NCBI RefSeq assembly: GCF_001898115.1
Contig: NZ_MKSQ01000015.1
Location: 70,274-131,848 of the forward strand
DNA length: 61,575 bases
From: Allobosea sp. 67-29
GTDB taxonomy: Bacteria > Pseudomonadota > Alphaproteobacteria > Rhizobiales > Beijerinckiaceae
Direction: 5' to 3'
Both the position numbers and the translations under genes were made by a program. This document shows, piece after piece, positions 19,616-28,950 of this stretch. Every line of letters begins with the position of its first letter. Positions within the stretch are counted from its first letter, which is position 1. A model generated the notes under the pieces. The model did not search any database. It worked only from the letters and a program-made list of their open reading frames with translations, and had not been told where the DNA came from.

Positions 19616-19661
19616 TCCTTCGGCCGCGAGAGATGAGACAATGCGGCGTCAGGAGGGGGAG

Positions 19662-20150
19662 ATGCCGGACACGGAATTGCAAGAACGGATCTGGACGGCG
19701 CTCGGCGCCCACCCCGTCTATATGGTGTCGCTGATCACGGATGACGGGCTGAAGACGCGGCCGATGTCCGGCCATCTCGACCGCGAGCATCACCGGCTGT
19801 TGTTCATCACGCACCGCCACACCGGCATCATCGGCGAGGCGCTGCGCTCGCCTTCGGTCTCGATCGCGATCAGCCATGAGGATCGCAACTTCTATGCGGC
19901 GATCAGCTGCAGCGCCTCGGAGGTGCCGAGCCGCGAGATCCTGCGGGACATCTGGACGCCGATGGCGAGCGCCTGGTTTCCCGAAGGGCCGGACGACCCC
20001 GACGCGACGCTGCTGGCGCTGACGCCGATTTCCGCGGAGATCTGGGAAGGGCCGTCGAGCAGCGTCCTGGTCGCCTTCAAGCTGGCGACCGCCAAGATCC
20101 TCGGCCGCACGCCCGATCTCGGGGTCAATGCCACGATCGACATGCGCTAG
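19662..20150 (+). CDS. Pyridoxamine 5'-phosphate oxidase-family protein (general stress protein 26-like)
   Basis: A 162-residue split-barrel flavin-binding family protein. It starts with an ELQERIWTALG helix, followed by VSLITDDGLKTRPMSGH and LLFITHRHTG, the usual strand pattern of the GSP26/PNPOx-like group, and contains the AEIWEGPSS strand near residue 128. Such proteins bind FMN or FAD and are repeatedly linked to stress responses, though their reaction is unknown. ATG at 19662 has an excellent AGGAGGGG ribosome site. The upstream EcfG-type promoter supports a role in general stress. It converges with the PAP2 gene. Confidence 0.82.
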   Translation: MPDTELQERIWTALGAHPVYMVSLITDDGLKTRPMSGHLDREHHRLLFITHRHTGIIGEALRSPSVSIAISHEDRNFYAAISCSASEVPSREILRDIWTPMASAWFPEGPDDPDATLLALTPISAEIWEGPSSSVLVAFKLATAKILGRTPDLGVNATIDMR

Positions 20151-20164
20151 CTGGGGCTGCCGCC

Positions 20165-20860
20165 TCAGGCCGGATCGGATGCCCGCATCCAGCGACCGAA
20201 CCAAGCCGTCGCGACGCTCGACCAGACGACGCCGAGGCACCAGCCGCCGAGCACGTCCGTCGGCCAATGCACGCCGAGATAGATCCGGCTGAGGCCGATC
20301 AGAATGATCATCACCCAGGCGAGCACGAGGCACAGCAGGGCGATGTCGTCGCGCCGCGAGGCCAGCCCGACGAAGCCGGCGATGCAGAGCATCGCCGCGG
20401 CGGACAGGAAGGCATGGCCGCTCGGAAAGCTCGCCGTGAAGGTCAGCGCGGCATGGGACACGATATCCGGCCGGTCGCGGGCGATCGCGATCTTCAGCCC
20501 GCTGCTGACAAGAAGCGCCAGCAGCACGCTGGCGACGAGCCCGACGGCGAGGTGGCGATAGCCGCACAGCCAGAGCGTCAGCGTCGCCGCGGTCGTCATG
20601 AAAAAGAGCCCGACGAAGCTGCCGAGCGCCGTCATGTCCCGCACCGCTTCCTGGAACCAGGCCGGCCCCAGCGGGACCGCCGGATTCCCCGGCTCGCGCA
20701 GCAGCAGGATCAGGCTGCGATCGAAGGCGAAGCTGTGCCCGGAGGCAATCGAGGCAGCAAGCCCCAGGAAGACCAGCCCCGCCAGGATCGGAACGATCAG
20801 CCGGGGATGCAGCAGGGCAGGAATCCTGCCGGGACCGGAGCGAGGCATGCGGGCTTCCAT
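20165..20860 (-). CDS. PAP2-family membrane phosphatase
   Basis: A 231-residue membrane protein with about six transmembrane segments and the complete acid phosphatase triad of the PAP2 superfamily: KIAIARDRP (KxxxxxxRP), FPSGHA (PSGH) and SRIYLGVHWPTD (SRxxxxxHxxxD). It should dephosphorylate phosphatidic acid, undecaprenyl pyrophosphate or a related lipid at the periplasmic face. It starts 2 bp after the stop of the lipid-kinase gene, so the two are cotranscribed and may work on the same lipid pool in opposite directions. ATG at 20848 is an alternative start. Confidence 0.88.
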   Translation of the reverse strand: MEARMPRSGPGRIPALLHPRLIVPILAGLVFLGLAASIASGHSFAFDRSLILLLREPGNPAVPLGPAWFQEAVRDMTALGSFVGLFFMTTAATLTLWLCGYRHLAVGLVASVLLALLVSSGLKIAIARDRPDIVSHAALTFTASFPSGHAFLSAAAMLCIAGFVGLASRRDDIALLCLVLAWVMIILIGLSRIYLGVHWPTDVLGGWCLGVVWSSVATAWFGRWMRASDPA

Positions 20861-20862
20861 TG

Positions 20863-21762
20863 TCAGGGATTCGGCGAACGGGCCGCTATAACGCGAAACG
20901 CCCGCGGAAGCAGGCTGTAGGTCAAAGCGCCCGCCTTGCGCTCGACCTCGCCGTCGAAGGTAACATGGCCGCGACGCTTGTCGCGGCGCTGCAGCACCAC
21001 CTCGTCCCCGAAGAAGGAGGTCAGATGCCCCGACGAGCGCCAGCGACCAGAGACGACCGACAGCGCCGCCTTGCTGCGGGAGTAGAGCCCTCCCGCATTC
21101 AGGACATGGACCTCGAAGACGCCGCCGTCGAGCCGGCCACGCCGCCACTCGGGCCCGTCGAAGCGGTTGACCGTGACGAGAACCGCATCGGCATCGACGA
21201 CCAGATGCTCCTGCCCGATGCGAATATCGACCGAGATGGAGCGGGTGAAGAGAATCGAGCGCACTGCGGCGAGACTGAAGGCCGCCGCCCGGCTGAAGGG
21301 AAAGCGCCGCCGCGCATGTTCGCGCTCCCGCGCCATCAGGCTGAAGAAGCCAAGGCCCGACAGGGAATGGAACAACCTATCGTTGACGCGGCCGACATCC
21401 ATCTCGACCGGCTCGCCGGCGCAGAGGGCAGCGACCTGCTGCTCAAGTTCGCCATAGAGGCCGAGATCCCGGCCCAGCACGTTGACCGTTCCCATCGGCA
21501 GGATGCCGACCGGGCGAGGCGCCCGCATCAGGACCGGCAGGACATGATTGATGGTGCCGTCGCCGCCGGCGATGACCGGCACGGAACCCTCTCTGTCGAC
21601 GGCGAGAGCGAGAGCGCCCTCCAGCTCGCGCGGCGGGACCAGCTTGATCTCCGCCACCGAGCCCCGCGCCGCGAAAGCCGCCGCGAGCCGCGACGAAAAG
21701 GCGTCAGCCCCGGCCTCGAGAACGGTGCCCGCGCGGGCATTGACGACAACCGTGTGACGCAT
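20863..21762 (-). CDS. Diacylglycerol/lipid kinase-family protein (YegS/LCB5 type)
   Basis: A 299-residue DAGK-catalytic domain protein. The N-terminal half has VVVNARAGT, the AGGDGTINHV nucleotide loop (GGDGT signature) and PMGTVNVLGRDLG, which normally reads GTxNxxARxLG. The C-terminal half is the beta-sandwich substrate domain, with VTFDGE near residue 270. It should phosphorylate a lipid such as diacylglycerol at the cytoplasmic face of the membrane. It is followed directly by the PAP2 phosphatase gene. Confidence 0.85.
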   Translation of the reverse strand: MRHTVVVNARAGTVLEAGADAFSSRLAAAFAARGSVAEIKLVPPRELEGALALAVDREGSVPVIAGGDGTINHVLPVLMRAPRPVGILPMGTVNVLGRDLGLYGELEQQVAALCAGEPVEMDVGRVNDRLFHSLSGLGFFSLMAREREHARRRFPFSRAAAFSLAAVRSILFTRSISVDIRIGQEHLVVDADAVLVTVNRFDGPEWRRGRLDGGVFEVHVLNAGGLYSRSKAALSVVSGRWRSSGHLTSFFGDEVVLQRRDKRRGHVTFDGEVERKAGALTYSLLPRAFRVIAARSPNP

Positions 21763-21823
21763 CGCCTCGTCGAGATAGGGCGCTCGGACCCGTCCGCAAG
21801 GGTGCCGGCGCGCAGGAGCCGGC

Positions 21824-22711
21824 TCAGGCCGCCGCCGGCCGTGCGTCGAACTGGGGCGGCATCGCCGGTGCGAGCGGGATCGACAGATCCTCGACCTCCT
21901 CGGTGATCACCTCGAAGCGCTGCACCAGGTGGCTCCCGAAGGAGCTGATCATCGCCACGTCGGCCGCATCGCGCCCGCGCGCGATCACGATCCGGCCGAT
22001 GCGCGGCTCGTTGTGCCGGGCATCGAAGGTGTGCCAGCCGCCGTCGAGGAAGACCTCGAACCAGGCGTTGAAGTCCATCGGCGCGGGATTCGGCGGCACG
22101 CCGATATCGCCGAGATAGCCGTTGCAGTAGCGCGCCGGAATGTTCATGCAGCGGCACAAGGCGACGGCAAGATGGGCGAAGTCGCGACAGACCCCGACCC
22201 GCTCATGGAAGGCCTCTGCGGCGGTGCGCGTGCTGCGCGCGAAGTGATAGCCGAAACTCAGATGGTTATGGACGAAATCGGTAATCGCCTGGACCCGCGT
22301 CCAGCCTGCCGGCACCTGTCCGAACAGCTGCCAGGCCTGATCGGCGAGCATGTCCGTCTCGCAATAGCGACTGCCCAGGAGATAGGGGAGCGCCTCGTCC
22401 GGCAGGCGCGCGGGCGGAACCTCCTGCGCCAGCTCCCTCACACGATCGGGCTCGCCGGTATCGTAGATCGTTCCTTCGGATTCCAACCTGACCCCGCCGG
22501 GAGGCGCTACCAGCCGCCGCGAGATGTTGCCGAAGATGTCGTGATGCTGGCTGACGGCGAGCTGGATCGCGGGGTCGCGCAAAGCCGTCGCTCGCATCTC
22601 GTCGGGCCGCAGGAGATCGTGGCGGCGCGACGGATGGACGTCGAGAAGAGTCACGAGTGGCATGTCGTGCTCGCAAACGAGCTCGATCCGGTAGCCGTAG
22701 CGGATGTGCAT
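21824..22711 (-). CDS. Transglutaminase-like protein with altered triad
   Basis: A 295-residue protein starting MHIRYGYRIEL, with an N-terminal beta domain and a transglutaminase core. The Cys is in GVCRDFAH, but the usual His-Ala-Trp is replaced by DFNAWFE, so the second triad residue appears to be Asn; the third site is TFDARHN. The frame extends further upstream without homology, and an AGGAAA site supports the start at 22711. It lies about 4 kb from the ATP-grasp/transglutaminase locus and may belong to the same peptide-modifying network, although it is a separate transcription unit. Activity is uncertain. Confidence 0.75.
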   Translation of the reverse strand: MHIRYGYRIELVCEHDMPLVTLLDVHPSRRHDLLRPDEMRATALRDPAIQLAVSQHHDIFGNISRRLVAPPGGVRLESEGTIYDTGEPDRVRELAQEVPPARLPDEALPYLLGSRYCETDMLADQAWQLFGQVPAGWTRVQAITDFVHNHLSFGYHFARSTRTAAEAFHERVGVCRDFAHLAVALCRCMNIPARYCNGYLGDIGVPPNPAPMDFNAWFEVFLDGGWHTFDARHNEPRIGRIVIARGRDAADVAMISSFGSHLVQRFEVITEEVEDLSIPLAPAMPPQFDARPAAA

Positions 22712-22833
22712 GGCGCTTTCCTGGTGGTAGGGAAGCCTTTCGCGAACAAGGCGCGGCGGCTTTGCATTTCCCCCACGAACGAGACGCCGGCAGGCCGGCA
22801 AAGTTCCCGGGCCAATGCAGAAAAAAGCACCGC

Positions 22834-22865
22834 AAAAAGAAGATGCGGGCCTTTCGGCCCGCATC
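22834..22865 (-). terminator. Rho-independent terminator of the PRC-barrel gene
   Basis: A perfect 10-bp stem (GATGCGGGCC with GGCCCGCATC, loop TTTC on the + strand) is followed on the minus strand by a TTCTTTTTG tract. It lies 62 bp after the stop at 22928. The rest of the 216-bp gap to 22711 holds no gene. Confidence 0.8.
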
Positions 22866-22927
22866 CCGCCGCCACGGCGGTTCGGCTGGGGGGATAGCAA
22901 CCGCCGCGACCTGCGCCTTGGCTGCCT

Positions 22928-23305
22928 CTACATCATCCAGTAGGGCATCGTGCCGTAATAGTCGTGGACACGCTTGCCGTAAGCCTTGTCCTCCCAGTCG
23001 GGCTCGCCTTCGCTGTCGTACATCGGCGCCGCCTCGAGCTTCTCCTTCGTCAGCGGCACCACGTAACCGCCCTTCTGCGGATCGTAGTCGAGCACGCTCC
23101 ACGGAATGGGATGGTACTTCTCGCCGAGGCCGAGGAAGCCGCCGAACGACATGATGGCGTAGGCGACCTTTCCGGTCTGCTTGTCGAGCATGATGTCGTA
23201 GATCTCGCCGAGGTGATCTCCCGACGTATTGTAAACGTCGGTGCCGGCGACCCGCGCACCGGCGATCAACGGATTCGAGCTGGCAGATACATTGGTCATC
23301 GTCAT
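22928..23305 (-). CDS. PRC-barrel domain protein
   Basis: A 125-residue soluble protein with one PRC-barrel domain: GTDVYNTSGDHLGEIYDIMLDKQTGKVAY-type strands over residues 20-48, then AIMSFGGFLGLGEKYHPIPW and a C-terminal strand. In alphaproteobacteria such free-standing PRC-barrel proteins are abundant stress or envelope-associated proteins of unclear biochemistry. ATG at 23305 is preferred because GGAG stands 6-7 nt upstream. The terminator at 22834-22865 ends the transcript. A GGAAC-N16-AGTT sequence upstream (leftward from 23399) is a near match to an EcfG promoter. Confidence 0.82.
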   Translation of the reverse strand: MTMTNVSASSNPLIAGARVAGTDVYNTSGDHLGEIYDIMLDKQTGKVAYAIMSFGGFLGLGEKYHPIPWSVLDYDPQKGGYVVPLTKEKLEAAPMYDSEGEPDWEDKAYGKRVHDYYGTMPYWMM

Positions 23306-23513
23306 CGTTCGCTCCATCCGATTGGCCTGCGCCGCCTGACGCCAGACGGCCGCAGCTGACAAACTCGACGGGTCAACTCGTCTTCCGGGCGAAGGTTCCG
23401 GAACTTCGGCTCGCTTTCCGGCGAGGTCTCACCAGGTCCAGGGAAGCTGACGGGAGACCCACCCTGGAGCCTCCCGCGGCCTCATTTCCGCCCGTCTCCC
23501 GCCCCGGTCGTGC

Positions 23514-23538
23514 GGAACCTTTCCGCATGCGGTCCGTT
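23514..23538 (+). promoter_or_regulatory. EcfG-type general stress promoter
   Basis: GGAAC (23514-23518), 16 nt, then CGTT (23535-23538): an exact consensus match, 48 nt before the ATG of the glycine-zipper lipoprotein gene. The region 23306-23513 between the divergent genes shows nothing else coding. Confidence 0.65.
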
Positions 23539-23585
23539 GGGGACTGCGAGCGACATCTGAAATGCAATCGAGAGGAGGGACTCGC

Positions 23586-23852
23586 ATGAAGAAGGTGCTA
23601 CTGATCGCCGCACTGGGAACTGCCATCGGCACTGCCGCCTGCACGCCCCGGGAACAGAATGCCGGGACCGGCGCACTGATCGGCGCCGGCGCGGGCGCGA
23701 TCATCGGTGGCGCGGCGACTGGCCGGGCCGGTGGCGCCTTGGCGGGTGCCGCCATCGGCGGCGCGAGCGGCGCGATCATCGGCGGGGCGGCCACGCCGCA
23801 GCGGTGCTATGGCCGCGACCAGTGGGGACGCCGCGTCGTCTACGACTGCTGA
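23586..23852 (+). CDS. Small glycine-zipper lipoprotein
   Basis: An 88-residue exported protein. The hydrophobic leader KKVLLIAALGTAIGTA ends in AAC, a plausible though not perfect lipobox with Cys19. The middle is a glycine zipper of GxxxG-type repeats (GALIGAGAGAIIGGAATG, then AGAAIGGASGAIIGG), which forms membrane-associated helices, and the C-terminus is CYGRDQWGRRVVYDC. An AGGAGG site precedes the ATG at 23586. The upstream EcfG promoter and the strong downstream terminator define a monocistronic stress-type gene. The precise role is unknown. Confidence 0.75.
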   Translation: MKKVLLIAALGTAIGTAACTPREQNAGTGALIGAGAGAIIGGAATGRAGGALAGAAIGGASGAIIGGAATPQRCYGRDQWGRRVVYDC

Positions 23853-23888
23853 GCAGGTTCCAAAGGCGAACTGCCTTGAGCAACAGGA

Positions 23889-23919
23889 GGGGTCTGCCGC
23901 GAAAGGCAGGCCCCTTTTT
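23889..23919 (+). terminator. Rho-independent terminator
   Basis: A 10-bp stem, GGGGTCTGCC (23889-23898) with GGCAGGCCCC (23905-23914), one G-T pair, loop GCGAAA, followed by TTTTT. It lies 37 bp after the lipoprotein stop. Confidence 0.88.
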
Positions 23920-23932
23920 CATGGGTGCCGCG

Positions 23933-24682
23933 CTAGACCTGCCCGTAGGGTCCGAAGCGCCCGACGAAGCGGTGGCGCGGCCCTGGGTAGAGCAGGCGCA
24001 CTGCGGTCACCGGCCGATCCTGGTTCCAGGTCCTGCGCTCGACGAGCAGGCAGGGCTCGCCGATGGCGATATCCAGCAACGCCGCCTCTTCCGATTGCGC
24101 CCCAACGGCACTGATCGCGTGTTCGGCCTGCGACCAGAGGCTGTGCTGCAGCAGCCAGTCGCCCGGGGGAACCCGTGCGAAATCTTCCGTCGCAACCGCA
24201 GGCACGGCGGCGAGGTGGATCACCCTCTCCTCCAGCACATGCGGCTTGCCCCCGGCTCGATGCAGCACGACGAGGTGCGTCACCTTTTCGGAGCGCTTCA
24301 GCCCGAACCGCTCGGCGATGTCGGGAGCCGGCTTGCCGTCGCTGCGCGAGAGAATCTCATAGGCATAGGCTTGCCCGAGCTTCTCGACCTCCTGCGGAAT
24401 CGACAGGATGTCGAGCATGGCGTGGCTGGCCGGCGGGCTGGCGACGATGGTGCCTGAACGGCGCCGGCGGATGATCAGGCCTTCGCGGGCCAGCTGAACC
24501 AGCGCACGGTGCACCGTCATCCGCGAAGCGCCGAGTTGCTCCATCAGCGCATGCTCGGGCGGCACGCTCGTGCCCGGAGGCCACTGCCCGCTGACGACGA
24601 GATCGCGGATCGCACGCCTGATCTGGTCGTAGACCGGTCCGGCGCCGTCCAGCTTCACCGCGTCGGGCCGCGTGTCCATCAT
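23933..24682 (-). CDS. hutC: Histidine utilisation repressor, GntR family
   Basis: A 249-residue GntR/HutC-type regulator. Residues about 15-80 are the winged helix (VPPEHALMEQLGASRMTVHRAL, then REGLIIRRRRSGTIVA), and residues about 95-240 form the UTRA ligand domain, which in HutC binds urocanate. It is the second gene of the leftward hutF-hutC unit, 22 bp after hutF, so it is probably autoregulated. Candidate operators are the TTGCATATGCAA palindromes at 26103-26143, and a third close match lies near 38365. HutC identity rests on family features plus the adjoining hut genes. Confidence 0.92.
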   Translation of the reverse strand: MMDTRPDAVKLDGAGPVYDQIRRAIRDLVVSGQWPPGTSVPPEHALMEQLGASRMTVHRALVQLAREGLIIRRRRSGTIVASPPASHAMLDILSIPQEVEKLGQAYAYEILSRSDGKPAPDIAERFGLKRSEKVTHLVVLHRAGGKPHVLEERVIHLAAVPAVATEDFARVPPGDWLLQHSLWSQAEHAISAVGAQSEEAALLDIAIGEPCLLVERRTWNQDRPVTAVRLLYPGPRHRFVGRFGPYGQV

Positions 24683-24704
24683 CGTCGTTCCCGAATCGCC
24701 TCGC

Positions 24705-26072
24705 CTAAGCGGCGGAGAGCAGCCGCCGCATCACCGCGGCAAAGCGGCCTCGCACCGAATCGCGGGCCGAGTGTCGCCCGTCTCTGACCACACTCCTGCC
24801 ACCGACGACGACATCGCGCAAAGGCAGGGCGTTCGCGGCGAAGATCGCGCTGTCGACGGCCTCGGCGCCGCCCCTACCGACGAGGGCGGGATGATCGGTG
24901 TCGAGGGTTATGAAATCGGCGCGATGCCCCGGCGCGATGGCTCCGATGGCGCGGCCGCAAGCGCGCGCGCCGCCGGCGCAGGCGCCCTGCCAGAGCGCGA
25001 GACCGGTCGAAGCCGTCTCCTCCGCGAAGAGCGCACGGCGGCGGTCGCGCAGGCGCTGCGAATATTCGAGCTGGCGCAGTTCGGAGCCCGCATCGATCTG
25101 GATGTTGGAATCGCTGCCGACGCCATAGGCGCCGCCGGCCTGCGCATAGCGGACGCCGTCGAAGATGCCGTCGCCGAGGCTGGATTCGGTAATCGGGCAC
25201 AAGCCCGCGACAGCGCCGCTCAAGGCAATGCCGCCACGCTCGGCATCGGTCAGATGCGTCGCATGGATCAGGCACCAGCGCCGGTCGAGCGCGATCGTGT
25301 CCATCAGCAGTTCGACCGGGCGCCTGCCGGTGATCTTCAGGCTGGCCTCGACCTCCGGCACCTGCTCGGCGACATGGATATGGACGGGATCGTTCGGGCG
25401 CAGGGACGAAACCCAGCCGAGATCGTCGAGCGCGACCGCACGCAAAGAATGGGGGGCGACGCCGAGCCGCGCGTCCGGCAGGTCGCGAATCGCGGCAGCG
25501 CTGTCTTCGAGCAGGCGCTGATAGGCGTCGCGCTGGTTGACGAAGCGGCGCTGGCCATGGACCGAGGGCGCCTGGCCGAAATTGCCGAAGCGATAGAGCA
25601 CCGGCAGAAGCGTGAGGCCGAGCCCGGTTTCCTCAGCCGCGGCGGCGATCGCTTGCCCCATGGCGGCGATATTCGCGTAAGGGCGGCCGTCCTTGTCGTG
25701 GTGGAGATAGTGGAATTCGGCGAGCGCGGTGAAGCCGCCTTCCAGCATCTCGACGAAGGCCTGGGCGGCGATGGCCTGCACGTCGTCCGGATCGAGCCGG
25801 TCGAGGAAGCGGTACATCACCTCGCGCCAGGTCCAGAAGGAATCCTCCGGCGCGCCGCGGCGTTCCGAGAGGCCGGCCATACCGCGCTGGAAGGCGTGGC
25901 TGTGCAGGTTCGGCATGCCGGGCAAGGCGATGCCTGCGAAGCGACGCCCCTCCCCGGTCGGCGCCACGTCGGGCTCGACGGCCGTGACGAAGCCGCCTTC
26001 GATCGTCAGCTTCACGTTCCCGGCGAAGCCTTGCGGTAGAAGGGCCTCGGCCAGGTGCAGGGTCTCGGTCAC
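24705..26072 (-). CDS. hutF: Formimidoylglutamate deiminase
   Basis: A 455-residue amidohydrolase-superfamily enzyme that converts N-formimidoyl-L-glutamate to N-formyl-L-glutamate and ammonia. The metal site includes [21 protein letters not shown], and a late GSDSN (Asp). This defines the five-step HutF/HutG type of histidine breakdown rather than the HutG-formiminoglutamase type. The GTG start at 26072 has GGAG upstream. It is divergent from hutI across the operator region and leads into hutC. A HutG deformylase needed for the next step is not in this window. Confidence 0.93.
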   Translation of the reverse strand: MTETLHLAEALLPQGFAGNVKLTIEGGFVTAVEPDVAPTGEGRRFAGIALPGMPNLHSHAFQRGMAGLSERRGAPEDSFWTWREVMYRFLDRLDPDDVQAIAAQAFVEMLEGGFTALAEFHYLHHDKDGRPYANIAAMGQAIAAAAEETGLGLTLLPVLYRFGNFGQAPSVHGQRRFVNQRDAYQRLLEDSAAAIRDLPDARLGVAPHSLRAVALDDLGWVSSLRPNDPVHIHVAEQVPEVEASLKITGRRPVELLMDTIALDRRWCLIHATHLTDAERGGIALSGAVAGLCPITESSLGDGIFDGVRYAQAGGAYGVGSDSNIQIDAGSELRQLEYSQRLRDRRRALFAEETASTGLALWQGACAGGARACGRAIGAIAPGHRADFITLDTDHPALVGRGGAEAVDSAIFAANALPLRDVVVGGRSVVRDGRHSARDSVRGRFAAVMRRLLSAA

Positions 26073-26102
26073 CGCGTCACTCCGCTGTCTCGCTACTCGT
26101 CG

Positions 26103-26118
26103 ATTTGCATATGCAAAT
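26103..26118. promoter_or_regulatory. Putative HutC operator 1
   Basis: A perfect 16-bp palindrome, ATTTGCATATGCAAAT, 31 bp upstream of the hutF start in the hutF/hutI divergent region. It shares the TTGCATATGCAA core with operator 2; their centres are 27 bp apart. Confidence 0.7.
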
Positions 26119-26131
26119 GTACGCTTGCTAT

Positions 26132-26143
26132 TTGCATATGCAA
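26132..26143. promoter_or_regulatory. Putative HutC operator 2
   Basis: A perfect 12-bp palindrome, TTGCATATGCAA, 45 bp before the hutI GTG. It repeats the core of operator 1. The surrounding 26073-26188 stretch is distinctly AT-rich and should hold both divergent promoters, whose -10 and -35 boxes I could not place with certainty. Confidence 0.7.
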
Positions 26144-26188
26144 TTAGATATCATGACTCCAATTCAAAGAGTAGCGGGAGGATGCACG

Positions 26189-27421
26189 GTGGCGAATGCG
26201 CCTGGTGAGACGCTTGTCTGCGACAAGCTCTGGACGAATGCGCGGCTGGCGACGATGTCGGCAGCGGTCGGTGCGCCCTATGGCGCGATCGAGGACGGCG
26301 TCATCGCCGCCCATAACGGACGCATCGTCTATGCCGGGCCGCGCAGCGAAGCGCCCTCCTTCCAGGCCACTGAGACCATTGATTGCGAAGGCCGCTGGAT
26401 CACCCCCGGGCTGATCGATTGCCACACCCATCTCGTCTATGGCGGCGACCGGGCGCATGAGTTCGAGCTCCGTCTCCAAGGCGCGACCTATGAGGAGATC
26501 GCGCGGGCAGGCGGCGGCATCCTCTCCACCGTCAAGGCGACGCGCGAGGCGAGCGAAGATACGCTCTTCGCCTCGGCCGACCGGCGCCTCGCCGCACTGA
26601 TGGCCGAAGGCGTCACCACCGTCGAGATCAAGTCCGGATACGGGCTGGAGCAGCAGGCGGAGCTGAAGCAATTGCGCGTCGCGCGCCGCATCGGCCGCGA
26701 GCGGCCGGTGACGGTCCGCACCACCTTCCTCGGGGCGCACGCCGTGCCGCCGGAATACAAGGGTCGCTCGGGCGACTACACGGCGCTCGTCGCCGGGCCG
26801 CTGCTCAATGCCGTCGCCGCCGAGGGGTTGGCGGACGCGGTCGACGTCTTCTGCGAGGGCATCGCCTTCTCGCCGGATGAGATGAAAACCGTGTTCGAGG
26901 CCGCCAAGGCCAAGGGCCTGGCGATCAAGGTCCATGCCGAGCAGCTCTCCAACCTGCACGGCGCCAAGCTCGCCGCCGAGATGGGCGCGCTGTCGGCCGA
27001 TCATCTCGAATATCTCGACGAGGACGGCGTCATCGCCATGGCCAAGGCCGGCACGGTCGCGGTCGTGCTGCCGGGCGCCTTCTACTTCCTGCGCGAGACG
27101 CAGAAGCCGCCGATCGAATTGATGCGCAAGCATGGTGCCGCGATCGCGCTCGCGACGGATGCCAATCCCGGCTCTTCGCCGCTGACCTCGCCGCTGCTGG
27201 TGCTCAACATGGCCTGCACGCTCTTCCGCATGACGCCGGAAGAGGCGCTGGCGGGCCTCACCCGCAATGCCGCGACCGCGCTCGGCCTTCAGGACGAAAT
27301 CGGCACGCTCGAATCCGGCAAAAGCTGCGACCTCGCGATCTGGGAGATCGAGCGCCCGGCGGAGCTCGCCTATCGCATCGGCTTCAACCCGCTTCACACC
27401 CGCATCTGGAACGGACAATGA
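26189..27421 (+). CDS. hutI: Imidazolonepropionase
   Basis: A 410-residue amidohydrolase that opens the imidazolone ring of 4-imidazolone-5-propionate to give formimidoylglutamate. Metal and substrate motifs include [19 protein letters not shown] (HxH), [28 protein letters not shown] and [10 protein letters not shown]. The GTG start at 26189 is chosen because GGGAGG lies 8 nt upstream and the length fits; an in-frame ATG at 26153 lacks a ribosome site and abuts operator 2. The stop overlaps the hutH start (ATGA), so they are coupled. Confidence 0.93.
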   Translation: MANAPGETLVCDKLWTNARLATMSAAVGAPYGAIEDGVIAAHNGRIVYAGPRSEAPSFQATETIDCEGRWITPGLIDCHTHLVYGGDRAHEFELRLQGATYEEIARAGGGILSTVKATREASEDTLFASADRRLAALMAEGVTTVEIKSGYGLEQQAELKQLRVARRIGRERPVTVRTTFLGAHAVPPEYKGRSGDYTALVAGPLLNAVAAEGLADAVDVFCEGIAFSPDEMKTVFEAAKAKGLAIKVHAEQLSNLHGAKLAAEMGALSADHLEYLDEDGVIAMAKAGTVAVVLPGAFYFLRETQKPPIELMRKHGAAIALATDANPGSSPLTSPLLVLNMACTLFRMTPEEALAGLTRNAATALGLQDEIGTLESGKSCDLAIWEIERPAELAYRIGFNPLHTRIWNGQ

Positions 27422-28950
27422 CCACGGTTTCGCTGAACCCGGGCGCAGCCCGCCTCACCGACTGGCGTGCGATCCTCGACGGTGCCGTCGCCTCGCTCGG
27501 GAGCGAGAGCGCCAGGAACATCGCCTCCGGCCAGAAGATCGTCGAAGAGATCGTCGCCGCCGGCACCGTGACCTATGGCGTCAATACCGGCTTCGGCAAG
27601 CTCGCCAGCGTGCGCATCGCCGATGCCGACCTCGCCAAGCTGCAGAGCAACCTGATCGTCTCGCATGCGGTCGGCACCGGCCCTGCCCTGCCCGACGGCG
27701 TCGTTCGCCTGCTGCTGGCGATGAAGGCGGCGAGCCTGGCGCGCGGCGCCTCGGGCGTGCGCCCCGTCGTGATCGAGGCCCTGACCAATGCGCTTAAGGC
27801 AGACGCCTTGCCGGTGATCCCCGCCAAGGGCTCGGTCGGCGCCTCCGGCGACCTTGCTCCCCTCGCCCATATGACGGCCGCCCTGATGGGCTTCGGCGAG
27901 ATTCGCCTGAAGGGCGAGACCCTGCCGGCGGCCGAGGCGCTGAAGCGCGCCGGCCTCACTCCGCTTGCGCTCGGCGCCAAGGAAGGCCTCGCGCTGATCA
28001 ACGGCACGCAGGTCTCGACCACGCTGGCGCTGACCGGCCTTGCCGCGATCGCCCGCGTCTTCGACGCCGCGCTCGTCGCCGGCGCGCTCTCGGTCGATGC
28101 GCTCAAGGGTTCCGACACCCCGTTTGATCCGCGTATCCAGAGCCTGCGTGGCCAGCCCGGCCAGATCAAGGTCGCCAGGATTCTGCTCGACCTGATTGCC
28201 GCCAGCGCCATCCGCGAGAGCCATCGTCACGGCGATACGAAGGTGCAGGACCCCTATTCTCTGCGCTGCCAGCCGCAGGTGATGGGCGCCGTGCGCGACC
28301 TCATCGGCAATGCCGCCGCGACGCTCTCGATCGAGGCCAATGCCGTCACCGACAACCCGCTGGTGCTCGGCCCCGGCGAGATCGTCTCGGGCGGCAATTT
28401 CCACGCCGAGCCGGTCGCGTTCGCGGCCGATATGCTGGCGATCGGCGTCTGCGAGATCGGCAACCTCTCCGAGCGCCGCATGGCGCTGCTGGTCGACCCC
28501 GTGATGAGCGGCCTGCCGCCCTTCCTCGCCCGCGACGCCGGCCTGAATTCGGGCTTCATGATCGCGCAGGTCACGGCCGCCGCGCTTGCCTCCGAGAACA
28601 AGCAGAAGGCTTATCCGGCCTCGGTCGACACGATCCCGACTTCGGCCAACCAGGAAGACCATGTCTCGATGGCGACGCATGGCGCCTTCCGCCTGATCGA
28701 CATGGCGAAGAATGCCGCCAGCGTCATCGGCGTCGAATTGATGGCGGCGGCGGAGGCGATCGAACATCATCGCCCGCTCAAGACCAGCCCGCGGCTGGAG
28801 CCGGTGCTCGCCCTGCTGCGCAGCAAGATCGCGCCGCTCACCGAGGACCGCTATCTCGCGCCCGACCTCGCGGCCGCGACTGAGTTCGTGCTGTCCGGCG
28901 CGGTCGGCAAGGCGGCGGGTCTCGACAGCTTCGCCGAGTGCAGCGCATGA
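27418..28950 (+). CDS. hutH: Histidine ammonia-lyase
   Basis: A 510-residue enzyme that removes ammonia from L-histidine to give urocanate, the first step of the pathway. The self-forming MIO cofactor comes from Ala142-Ser143-Gly144 in [14 protein letters not shown]. Other family blocks are [11 protein letters not shown] near residue 53 and [11 protein letters not shown] near residue 412. It overlaps hutI by 4 bp at the start and a 45-codon ORF by 4 bp at the end, forming one continuous translation unit toward hutU. Confidence 0.96.
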   Translation: MTTVSLNPGAARLTDWRAILDGAVASLGSESARNIASGQKIVEEIVAAGTVTYGVNTGFGKLASVRIADADLAKLQSNLIVSHAVGTGPALPDGVVRLLLAMKAASLARGASGVRPVVIEALTNALKADALPVIPAKGSVGASGDLAPLAHMTAALMGFGEIRLKGETLPAAEALKRAGLTPLALGAKEGLALINGTQVSTTLALTGLAAIARVFDAALVAGALSVDALKGSDTPFDPRIQSLRGQPGQIKVARILLDLIAASAIRESHRHGDTKVQDPYSLRCQPQVMGAVRDLIGNAAATLSIEANAVTDNPLVLGPGEIVSGGNFHAEPVAFAADMLAIGVCEIGNLSERRMALLVDPVMSGLPPFLARDAGLNSGFMIAQVTAAALASENKQKAYPASVDTIPTSANQEDHVSMATHGAFRLIDMAKNAASVIGVELMAAAEAIEHHRPLKTSPRLEPVLALLRSKIAPLTEDRYLAPDLAAATEFVLSGAVGKAAGLDSFAECSA

